From: Bacteroidales bacterium 45-6
Lineage (GTDB): Bacteria; Bacteroidota; Bacteroidia; Bacteroidales; Dysgonomonadaceae
Assembly: GCA_001897035.1 (NCBI GenBank)
Contig: MKRS01000217.1
Location: 1 to 13,684, forward strand
Length of the DNA: 13,684 nt
Direction: 5' to 3'
Shown here: piece after piece, positions 7,704-13,684 of the stretch
How positions within the stretch are numbered: the first letter of the stretch is position 1
How the letters are laid out: each line of letters opens with the position of its first letter
The notes under the pieces: model-generated
Seen by the model: the letters and a program-made list of their open reading frames with translations, nothing else
Database searches by the model: none
What the model was told of the DNA's origin: nothing
Made by a program: the position numbers and the translations under genes

Positions 7704-8339
7704 TTATTTTCCAATTTTGTCAAGATCAACTTTATGTTGGTCCAATAAATTCTTTTGTTGTTCAATTTGCTTTGCCAAATCATCAATTTCCGAGATGAGT
7801 TTGTCCTTTTGCTTGATTTTCTTTTCCAAGCTGTTTTGCATCTTGCTCAAATCCTTCGACGAATCGCTAATCAACTTTTGCTGGTTGTTGACTTTGTAGT
7901 CAAGGTTAGCCTTGGCCGCCAGCGGCGCATATTTGTTGTTCAAATAAGCTTTGAGGTTGTCAATTAGCTGAACGTCGGTGGATGAAGAAACAAAATCGGA
8001 TTTAAGTCCCCTATTCACAAATACATATACCGTGGAATTATTATTGTCTTTGGCAATAACAGTAGCATAAATGTTGATGTAATCGCTACTAAGGGTAGGG
8101 AAAACAACTTTCTTGAAAGAAACTTTTTTCCCGGATTTTTTTCCTTTGAGTTTTTCCGATTTAAGGAGGTCAAAGAGACTTTGAGCCGCAATGTCGTCAG
8201 GAGCATTAGCCTCAATCGCCACGGCAGGAGCATTGTCCTTATTCCATTTCGAAAAGGTTTCATAACTTTGAGCTTGCATTGCAAAAATTGAACATATTGC
8301 AAAAAAAGTAAAAATTGAGATAAATTTAATCGTTTTCAT
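7704..8339 (-). CDS. Secreted coiled-coil protein of unknown function
   Basis: I do not recognise a family. The 211 residues open with a typical signal peptide (MKTIKF, hydrophobic core, probable cleavage after AMQA near residue 23), so it is likely periplasmic or surface exposed; there is no lipobox cysteine after the hydrophobic core. The middle (about 45-145) looks like a compact alpha/beta domain with a very basic patch, KLKGKKSGKKVSFKK (63-77), and alternating strands such as YINIYATVIA and STVYVFVNRG. The last 65 residues are Lys-, Asp- and Gln-rich with heptad spacing, consistent with a coiled coil, and there is no C-terminal anchor. It follows proB by 73 bases in the same direction and ends at a strong terminator, so it may read through from the proline operon or have its own promoter. 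Confidence 0.85.
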   Translation of the reverse strand: MKTIKFISIFTFFAICSIFAMQAQSYETFSKWNKDNAPAVAIEANAPDDIAAQSLFDLLKSEKLKGKKSGKKVSFKKVVFPTLSSDYINIYATVIAKDNNNSTVYVFVNRGLKSDFVSSSTDVQLIDNLKAYLNNKYAPLAAKANLDYKVNNQQKLISDSSKDLSKMQNSLEKKIKQKDKLISEIDDLAKQIEQQKNLLDQHKVDLDKIGK

Positions 8340-8347
8340 AAAGTGAA

Positions 8348-8402
8348 ATTATTTTAGTCTATACATTAGAAACGCTCTCACTTCTAAATAGTTCAAAATA
8401 AT
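8348..8402 (-). repeat. Nested inverted repeat between proB and the coiled-coil gene
   Basis: Outer arms ATTATTTT (8348-8355) and AAAATAAT (8395-8402) enclose CTA/TAG (8359-8361, 8389-8391) and an inner pair TTAGAA (8366-8371)/TTCTAA (8382-8387). On the minus-strand transcript this folds as one long, AT-rich, interrupted hairpin ending eight bases before the downstream ATG. It could end proB transcription or control translation of the next gene. No good T run follows it. Confidence 0.4.
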
Positions 8403-8412
8403 AACAACCTTT

Positions 8413-9483
8413 TCATTTTTCGATATACAAATAGTCGTAATGTACGATTGGCTTCGAACGAGCTTTTCCTATAAGTGAAATTGCTTTATCACTGCCATAA
8501 GTTGTTTTCCCAACACCAATCTGACAACCATTTTCGTCCATAATTTTAACAATATCATCAGGCTCAAATTCACCTTCAATGTGAGTTACCCCCACCATAA
8601 GCAGACTCACTGCTTTATTTCCAAGCAAGATTTCTTTAGCTCCCCCATTCACATAAATTTCGCCTTTTGCAAAACTTTCGGAATGTGCAATCCATTTTTT
8701 TACACTGGAGGTTTTTTCCTTCAGCGGCAAAAAGCGAGAACAAGTGGTCTCCGGATTCTGGATCAGATCCACTAAGATATTGGCTCTCTTTCCATTGGCT
8801 ATAACTACTTCAATGCCTTCTTCCGCCACTTTTCGAGCAATGTTGTATTTCGTAATCATTCCGCCACGCCCATTGGACGATTTGGAACGTTGTATGTATT
8901 GGCTCAAATCATCTCTGTCAACATGGATTTCCGGAATCAAGCGGCTGTTTTCATCGTCGGGATGCCCAGAAAAAATCCCATCGATGTTACTCAAAATAAT
9001 CAATTTTTCCGCCCCCACCATCGTGGCTACAAGTCCCGAAAGTTCATCGTTGTCGGTGAACATCAACTCGTTCACTGAAATGGCATCGTTTTCATTGATG
9101 ATCGGAATCACATCGTGATCAAGCATCACTTCGATGCAATTGCGTTGGTTGAGATAGTGGCGGCGAGTGGAAAAATCTTCTTTCGTGGCCAATATCTGGC
9201 CGCACACGATGTTGTATTGATGAAAAAAATCGTAGTAATGGTTCAACAGCTTCACTTGCCCAATTGCAGAAAACAACTGGCGTGCTGAGACAACATCGAG
9301 CTTGGTTTGCGGCGACAACAATTTTCGTCCCGAAGCCACAGCACCAGACGACACCAGAATTACTTCTACGCCGCGGCTCTTGAGCTCAGCCACTTGATCT
9401 ACCAAGGCAGAAATTCGTGTCACATCCAAACTTCCGTCGGCTCTCGTGAGCACATTGCTACCTATCTTTACTACGATGCGCAT
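8413..9483 (-). CDS. proB: Glutamate 5-kinase
   Basis: Phosphorylates L-glutamate with ATP to gamma-glutamyl phosphate, the first and usually proline-inhibited step of proline synthesis. The 356 residues carry the amino acid kinase domain: VVKIGSNVLT (K6), VSSGAVASGR (44-53), IINENDAISV (128-137), DNDELSG (144-150), SNIDGI and the nucleotide-site segment SSNGRGGMITK (202-212). A C-terminal PUA domain runs from about 273 (GEIYVNGGAKEILLGNKAVSL onward), as in the long form of the enzyme. The ATG at 9483 opens directly on the first strand. It sits 68 bases after the acyl-CoA synthetase gene in a run that begins with proC. proA, the next enzyme, is not adjacent downstream. Confidence 0.97.
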   Translation of the reverse strand: MRIVVKIGSNVLTRADGSLDVTRISALVDQVAELKSRGVEVILVSSGAVASGRKLLSPQTKLDVVSARQLFSAIGQVKLLNHYYDFFHQYNIVCGQILATKEDFSTRRHYLNQRNCIEVMLDHDVIPIINENDAISVNELMFTDNDELSGLVATMVGAEKLIILSNIDGIFSGHPDDENSRLIPEIHVDRDDLSQYIQRSKSSNGRGGMITKYNIARKVAEEGIEVVIANGKRANILVDLIQNPETTCSRFLPLKEKTSSVKKWIAHSESFAKGEIYVNGGAKEILLGNKAVSLLMVGVTHIEGEFEPDDIVKIMDENGCQIGVGKTTYGSDKAISLIGKARSKPIVHYDYLYIEK

Positions 9484-9551
9484 ATTTATCTGATTCGTAA
9501 ATTTGTTTATTTATAAATTCGCTGATTCATTTGTTGGCACATATTAGCACA
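9484..9551. repeat. Short repeats in the acyl-CoA synthetase/proB spacer
   Basis: The 68-base spacer is strongly AT-rich and internally repetitive. CTGATTC occurs at 9490-9496 and 9522-9528 (32-base step), and GCACAT occurs at 9537-9542 and 9547-9552 (10-base step), the latter touching the stop codon of the acyl-CoA synthetase gene. Such simple A/T repeats are common in spacers; no function can be assigned. Confidence 0.4.
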
Positions 9552-11201
9552 TTAATTTCCTTTCGCCCGGATGTCCACCCGCTTGATTTTTCCACTGATA
9601 GTTTTTGGCAATTCGTCCACAAATTCAATCACACGGGGATACTTGTAGGGAGCGGTCACAGCCTTCACATGGTTCTGAATGTCTTTGATGAGCTGCTCTC
9701 CGGCCTTGTCCTTGTAATCTTTACTCAAAACAATGGTGGCCTTTACGGCTTGACCCCGAATTTCATCTGGAACGCCTGTAACGGCGCATTCCACCACGGC
9801 GGGGTGTGTCATCAGCGCACTTTCCACTTCAAATGGGCCGATCCGGTAGCCGGAACTTTTGATAACGTCGTCTATCCGGCCGATGAACCAATAGTATCCA
9901 TCCTCATCCCGCCAAGCCACGTCGCCTGTATAATAAATACCGTCATGATACACCTGCTTGGTCAAGGCTTCGTCGCGGTAATACCCCATGAAGAGTCCCA
10001 ACGGCTTTTCCTCGCCCACACGGATCACTACTTCGCCTTGTTCCCCGTCTTCAGCAGTGGAGCCGTCGCTCCGAAGTAAATCAATATTGTAAGCAGGGTT
10101 AGGGATTCCCATGGACCCCGCTTTGGGTTCCATCCAAGGGAAGGTGACAATGGTGGCAGTGGTTTCGGTTTGGCCGAAAGCCTCCATCATCTTGATGCCT
10201 GTTGCTTTATAGAATGTTTCAAACACGGAAGGATTCAAAGCTTCACCAGCCGTGGTGCAATATTTCAAGGAAGACAAATCGTATTGGCTCAAATCTTCGC
10301 GGATCATGAAGCGAAAAACGGTAGGAGGCGCACAGAAAGAAGTAATCTTATACTCTTCGATCAATTTCAAAATAGTCTGGGGATTGAATTTCTCGTGGTC
10401 ATACACAAATACGTTTGCTCCTGCAATCCATTGCCCATAAAGTTTTCCCCAAACGGCCTTTCCCCAGCCTGTGTCGGCTACGGTCAAATGCAAGCTGTCT
10501 TGGTGCAAATTGTGCCAAAAGCTTGCGGTCACGATATGCCCCAATGGATAAGTGTAGTCGTGGATAACCATTTTGGGGTCGCCTGTGGTGCCCGACGTGA
10601 AGTAGAGCAACATGATGTCGTCGTTCGTGTTCACAAATGGGGGACGAACAAAGGCCTCGCACGATTCTATTCCGCGCTTAAAGTCAGACCAGCCCACCTT
10701 CGCATTCCCTAACGCGATGCGCGCTTTCAGCGACGGACATTTAGGAAGGGCTTCATCCACTTTATCCATCATTTCATGTTCTTCGGTGCAAACGACGGCT
10801 TTTATATCCGCAGCTTTGCAGCGATAAATTATATCTTTCACCGTCAGCAGGTGTGTGGCAGGAATCACCACCGCTCCAATTTTGTGCAGCGCAAGTATCG
10901 AAAACCAGAATTCGTAGCGACGCTTGAGCATCAGCATCACCATGTCTCCCTTTTTTATTCCCAAAGAGAGGAAATAAGAAGCTGTCTGGTCGCTGTATTT
11001 TTTGATTTCGGCAAAGGTAAAGTTGTGATGAACACCGTGGTCGTTCACCCAGCAAAGGGCTACTTTGTCGGGTTGCTGATGCGCCCATTCGTCCACCACA
11101 TCATAGGCGAAATTGAAGTTTTCGGGAATGCGCACACGATAATTCTTTTTGAAATCGTCAGTTGAAACAAAGCTGGTTTGGCTGATAAACTTTTCTAACA
11201 T
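9552..11201 (-). CDS. AMP-forming acyl-CoA synthetase (ANL superfamily)
   Basis: Activates a carboxylic acid with ATP to an acyl-adenylate and passes it to coenzyme A. The 549 residues contain the superfamily core motifs: FTSGTTGDPKMVIH (201-214, ATP loop), FGQTETT (342-348), YYTGD (423-427), GRIDDVIKSSGYRIGP (441-456, hinge and CoA region) and PKTISGKIKR (532-541) with the catalytic lysine K538. The overall pattern, including TVADTGWGKAVWGKLYGQW and GIPNPAYNIDLL, resembles medium-chain or acetyl-type acyl-CoA synthetases, but the acid substrate cannot be fixed from sequence. It lacks a signal peptide and should be cytosolic. It follows an HTH-cupin regulator gene with 131 bases between, a pairing that suggests the regulator controls or senses this enzyme's pathway. 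Confidence 0.93.
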   Translation of the reverse strand: MLEKFISQTSFVSTDDFKKNYRVRIPENFNFAYDVVDEWAHQQPDKVALCWVNDHGVHHNFTFAEIKKYSDQTASYFLSLGIKKGDMVMLMLKRRYEFWFSILALHKIGAVVIPATHLLTVKDIIYRCKAADIKAVVCTEEHEMMDKVDEALPKCPSLKARIALGNAKVGWSDFKRGIESCEAFVRPPFVNTNDDIMLLYFTSGTTGDPKMVIHDYTYPLGHIVTASFWHNLHQDSLHLTVADTGWGKAVWGKLYGQWIAGANVFVYDHEKFNPQTILKLIEEYKITSFCAPPTVFRFMIREDLSQYDLSSLKYCTTAGEALNPSVFETFYKATGIKMMEAFGQTETTATIVTFPWMEPKAGSMGIPNPAYNIDLLRSDGSTAEDGEQGEVVIRVGEEKPLGLFMGYYRDEALTKQVYHDGIYYTGDVAWRDEDGYYWFIGRIDDVIKSSGYRIGPFEVESALMTHPAVVECAVTGVPDEIRGQAVKATIVLSKDYKDKAGEQLIKDIQNHVKAVTAPYKYPRVIEFVDELPKTISGKIKRVDIRAKGN

Positions 11202-11280
11202 TGTCTTTTAGCATAAGGGGCCGGCTACAAGCAGTCTGCCAGTTTATATTTTGGATTGCCAGCAAGGCATTTAATTTTCA

Positions 11281-11299
11281 AATCGATATTCTTTCGATT
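11281..11299. promoter_or_regulatory. Possible operator palindrome before the acyl-CoA synthetase gene
   Basis: AATCGA (11281-11286) and TCGATT (11294-11299) form a perfect 6-bp inverted repeat with a seven-base centre. It lies in the 131-base gap between the HTH-cupin gene and the acyl-CoA synthetase gene, about 80 bases ahead of the latter. Position suggests an operator, possibly for the neighbouring HTH protein. A 6-bp palindrome can also arise by chance. Confidence 0.22.
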
Positions 11300-11332
11300 C
11301 ACTTGTTTACTTCTTTTTTACTCGTTCGCGTG

Positions 11333-11887
11333 TCAGATAATCACGGTCAGAAATTTCACCGATTTTCCATCCAATGCTTTCATACCATGAGGAATACTTG
11401 CATCGAAATAAATGCTGTCACCCTCTTCGAGAAGAATATCTTTGTCGCGAAGCTGCAAGAGCAATTTTCCGTGGAGCACGAGAGCAAATTCTTGACCTGC
11501 ATGACTACTATGGTGGATCGGAATGGTTTCGGGCTTGGGCTCAACCGTTACCTGAAAAACATCCGCCTTCCGGTTCAGGAAACCCGCCGCCAACGATTGG
11601 TATTTGTAATCGGACACACGCTCCATCGAAAGCCCTTTGTCTTTGCGGGTGAGGAAATAAGAGGTCATGCGGGGCTCGTCGGCAAACAAAAGTGCAGACA
11701 AATCCACCTTGTATTCGGCGGAAACCTGCTTCAGGAAACCTACGGGGATATCCTCCTCCGCATTTTCAAAAGCAAGGTATTTTTGGGGATCGACCCCACC
11801 GGCCAAGGCAATTTCCTCCACCGATGCGCCCACGGCTTCCCGCAATCCTTTGAGCCGTTGGGCTATTTGCAGTATTTCGCTGTTCAT
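11333..11887 (-). CDS. HTH (XRE-type) transcriptional regulator with C-terminal cupin domain
   Basis: Probable small-molecule-responsive DNA-binding protein of 184 residues. Residues about 5-68 form an XRE-type helix-turn-helix (RLKGLREAVGASVEEIA, then YLAFENAEEDIPVGFLKQVSAEYKV). A linker leads to a cupin barrel near 108-182, with the metal-ligand pattern HHSSHAGQE (125-133) and, after the GKL turn, GDSIYFDASIPHGM with H167. The histidines and E133 are in place for metal binding, so the sensor pocket looks intact. The ATG at 11887 starts the HTH region and lies 29 bases after the proC stop, so the gene is probably cotranscribed with proC. The acyl-CoA synthetase gene follows. The ligand is unknown; the neighbour hints at an organic acid or acyl derivative, which is inference. 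Confidence 0.92.
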   Translation of the reverse strand: MNSEILQIAQRLKGLREAVGASVEEIALAGGVDPQKYLAFENAEEDIPVGFLKQVSAEYKVDLSALLFADEPRMTSYFLTRKDKGLSMERVSDYKYQSLAAGFLNRKADVFQVTVEPKPETIPIHHSSHAGQEFALVLHGKLLLQLRDKDILLEEGDSIYFDASIPHGMKALDGKSVKFLTVII

Positions 11888-11916
11888 GATTTTCTGATTT
11901 GGTAATTACATTACAC

Positions 11917-12702
11917 TTATTTTGGATTACTGGCTTTCAATCCGCGAATTACGGCGGAAGTGAAGCCTGCATGTTCCATTTCATTCAACCCCTTGATGGT
12001 GATTCCCCCTGGGGTGGTCACCTTGTCTATTTCCACTTCGGGGTGAGAGCCGTTAGCTTCGAGCAATTCAATCGCTCCACGCAAGGTTTGGATCACGATT
12101 TCCTTCGCCTGTCCAGAAGGAATCCCCATTTCCACACCACCTTCCATGGCTGCCCGGATATAGCGGAAAGCGTATGCAATCCCGCAGGAAGACAAGGACG
12201 TGACAGCACCGAATTGCGATTCGTTGATGAGGATTGCCTTGCCCAATTCGGCAAAAATGGAAAGGACTAATTCTTCTTGTTCCTTGGAAGCATTGGCCGA
12301 AGCAACAAAAGTCATGCTCTGCTTGATAGCGATGGCCGTGTTGGGAATCAGACGGAATACGGTTGCCTTGTCCGAAGTATATTCTTGCAATTGGGCGAGA
12401 GTGATGCCGGCAGCGATAGAAATAATAACCTGCTTAGAAAAATCAAACTTGCCGCGATGCTCTTCCAAAACGGGCTTTATTAACCAGGGCTTTACGGCAA
12501 GAATCACCACGTCGGCTACACACACAGATGAATAGTCATTCGTCGTGGCTTGAACACCTGTACCATAAGCCTTGACTGCTTCCACGTTTTGGGGATTGAG
12601 ATCAATCACGGTGATGTCTTCCCCTTTCACCTTCTTGCCTGACGATAAGCCGTAGGCAATAGCACCGCCCATGTTTCCTCCGCCAATAATCGATATTTTC
12701 AT
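11917..12702 (-). CDS. proC: Pyrroline-5-carboxylate reductase
   Basis: Reduces 1-pyrroline-5-carboxylate to L-proline with NAD(P)H, the last step of proline synthesis. The 261 residues fit the family. The N-terminal Rossmann fold begins IGGGNMGGAIAYGL (6-19), followed by VILAVKPW (66-73), SIAAGI (95-100) and RLIPNT (117-122). The helical C-terminal half holds LSSCGIAYAFRYIRAAMEGG (170-189) and the family signature VTTPGGITIKGLNEME (228-243). The ATG at 12702 opens on the first strand. It is the first gene of a run continuing with the HTH-cupin regulator, the acyl-CoA synthetase and proB. A -7-type promoter motif lies about 126 bases upstream. Confidence 0.97.
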   Translation of the reverse strand: MKISIIGGGNMGGAIAYGLSSGKKVKGEDITVIDLNPQNVEAVKAYGTGVQATTNDYSSVCVADVVILAVKPWLIKPVLEEHRGKFDFSKQVIISIAAGITLAQLQEYTSDKATVFRLIPNTAIAIKQSMTFVASANASKEQEELVLSIFAELGKAILINESQFGAVTSLSSCGIAYAFRYIRAAMEGGVEMGIPSGQAKEIVIQTLRGAIELLEANGSHPEVEIDKVTTPGGITIKGLNEMEHAGFTSAVIRGLKASNPK

Positions 12703-13070
12703 GCAATTAGTTTTTTATAGAATGAAGGGCCACTCAGCACGTCCTACCTTCAACCCTCTTTCACGTTTTAAAATCACAAAACGACAGACGCCTTTGTCAC
12801 CACAAAGAGACTGGCATTAAAGACATGCAAAAGTAGGAAAAAATCATATACAAGGTGAAAAATTAAAGACAGATTAAAGCCAGAAATATCTTCGGTCGCT
12901 CCCAGCTACCAAAACAGATGCCGAATGCCACATGGGCAACAATATATAAGGTGGTTCCAAAGAAATAAATTCCCGATTTATCCGTTATAAAATCATTAAT
13001 TCTGGCAGATCCGTGAAAATACCAGCGGGATGTGCCGGACGATACGAATCTGTGATTTCAAAAATTCTGC
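12703..13070. other. Divergent intergenic region between proC and the TonB-dependent receptor
   Basis: About 370 bases that must hold the promoters for both flanking genes. The proC side has the -7-type motif and leader hairpin described above. On the receptor side I find no full TAnnTTTG match on the plus strand; the nearest is TATCTTCG near 12888, one base off and far from the ATG. No coding frame, tRNA or recognised riboswitch is apparent. Confidence 0.6.
12828..12835 (-). promoter_or_regulatory. Putative -7 promoter element for the proC operon
   Basis: The minus strand reads TACTTTTG, a match to TAnnTTTG, 126 bases ahead of the proC ATG. It would give a leader of about 118 bases. That leader contains a 6-bp hairpin, CTTTGT and ACAAAG (12792-12797 and 12802-12807) with a four-base loop. 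No clear -33 TTTG is seen at standard spacing. Confidence 0.4.
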
Positions 13071-13684
13071 ATGTACAAAAAAATATATTTCCTGCTGCTT
13101 CTGTTCGCAAGTTTGCCTGCATTCGGACAAAAAAAGGCCACCGTGACCGGTATTGTCTATGACTTCGACAACAAGCCGTTAGACTTCGTGAGCGTTTCGC
13201 ACAAGGGATCGATTATCGGCACGTTCACAGATTCGAAAGGAGCATATAGCATCACCGTTCCTCGGGGAGATTCGGTCACGATCGTCTTTTCGTGCATGGG
13301 ATATCTAAAAACCCAACGGGTGATTCCGAAAATGACGGGAGACATGCGCCTGAACGTGATGATGCGGGAAAACGCAAACACGCTGGGCGAAGTGGTCGTT
13401 ACCGGAAAACAGAAACAGACTTCCACGATGCAGAAAATAGATGCCAACCATGTCAAGTTGCTTGCCGACCCATCCGGGGGGAGCATCGAATCGATCATCG
13501 TGACCCTTGCCGGAGTGAGTTCCAACAACGAATTGAGTTCCCAGTATTCCGTCCGTGGAGGAAGCTATGACGAGAACATCGTGTACGTGAATGGAATAGA
13601 GGTGAACCGTCCGCTTTTGATTCGTTCCGGCCAGCAAGAAGGCCTGAGCTTCATCAACCCCAATTTGACGGGAAGTGTTGGCTT
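13071..13684 (+). CDS. TonB-dependent outer membrane receptor, N-terminal part
   Basis: Outer membrane active transporter of the TonB-dependent family, cut by the right edge after 204 codons. MYKKIYFLLLLFASLPAFG is a signal peptide, with cleavage likely before QKK. Residues about 24-98 form a carboxypeptidase-regulatory-like beta-sandwich (VTGIVYDFDNKPLDFVSV, GTFTDSKGAYSI, VFSCMGY), typical of Bacteroidota receptors. LGEVVVTGK near 104-112 occupies the TonB-box region, and the plug domain follows with LAGVSSNNELSSQYSVRGG, DENIVYVNGIEV and RSGQQEGLSFINP. The RSGQQEGLSF pattern resembles general Bacteroidales receptors rather than the SusC class, whose plug I would expect to look different. No SusD-like partner is visible before the edge. 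Substrate is unknown. Confidence 0.93.
   Translation, partial: MYKKIYFLLLLFASLPAFGQKKATVTGIVYDFDNKPLDFVSVSHKGSIIGTFTDSKGAYSITVPRGDSVTIVFSCMGYLKTQRVIPKMTGDMRLNVMMRENANTLGEVVVTGKQKQTSTMQKIDANHVKLLADPSGGSIESIIVTLAGVSSNNELSSQYSVRGGSYDENIVYVNGIEVNRPLLIRSGQQEGLSFINPNLTGSVG

Noticed and set aside
9531..10712. Long plus-strand open frames of 182 and 180 codons
   Set aside because: Both are antisense to the acyl-CoA synthetase gene, whose motifs run intact through the region; the frames are a by-product of its codon use.
11201..11905. 234-codon open frame on the plus strand
   Set aside because: It lies opposite the HTH-cupin gene and part of the gap; its translation shows no domain, and the minus-strand gene is unmistakable.
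13157..13637. Minus-strand open frames of 123 and 110 codons at the right edge
   Set aside because: They are antisense to the TonB-dependent receptor, which has a signal peptide and plug domain in the plus-strand frame.

Overview
The window reads as an ordinary stretch of a Bacteroidales (phylum Bacteroidota) chromosome. Four things point there: promoter-like TAnnTTTG (-7) motifs in front of several genes, starts without clear Shine-Dalgarno sequences, a Bacteroidales-style TonB-dependent receptor with a carboxypeptidase-like N-terminal domain, and a tkt-rpiB gene pair of the Bacteroidales type. I cannot name the genus. I see no tRNA, rRNA, CRISPR array, insertion sequence or phage gene. All genes but the last lie on the minus strand.

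Layout, left to right: (1) a two-component system, with the histidine kinase cut by the left edge and its OmpR-type response regulator overlapping it by 4 bases; (2) a pentose-phosphate pair, tkt followed by rpiB, where rpiB carries an in-frame TAA early in the gene; (3) a roughly 500-base AT-rich gap; (4) a likely operon reading 4'-phosphopantetheinyl transferase, rmuC, PAP2-like membrane protein; (5) a strong hairpin terminator and then a secreted coiled-coil protein of unknown function; (6) a likely operon reading proC, HTH-cupin regulator, AMP-forming acyl-CoA synthetase, proB; (7) a divergent intergenic region and the start of a TonB-dependent receptor on the plus strand, cut by the right edge.

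Function: proB and proC supply the first and last steps of proline synthesis from glutamate, and proA is not in the window. The HTH-cupin regulator and the acyl-CoA synthetase between them form a separate module whose substrate cannot be read from sequence. tkt and rpiB serve the non-oxidative pentose phosphate pathway.

I found no convincing new multi-gene system. The points most worth a second look are the nonsense codon in rpiB, the HTH-cupin/acyl-CoA synthetase pair set inside proline genes, the near-leaderless promoter and palindrome before the response regulator, and a nested inverted repeat just ahead of the secreted coiled-coil gene.
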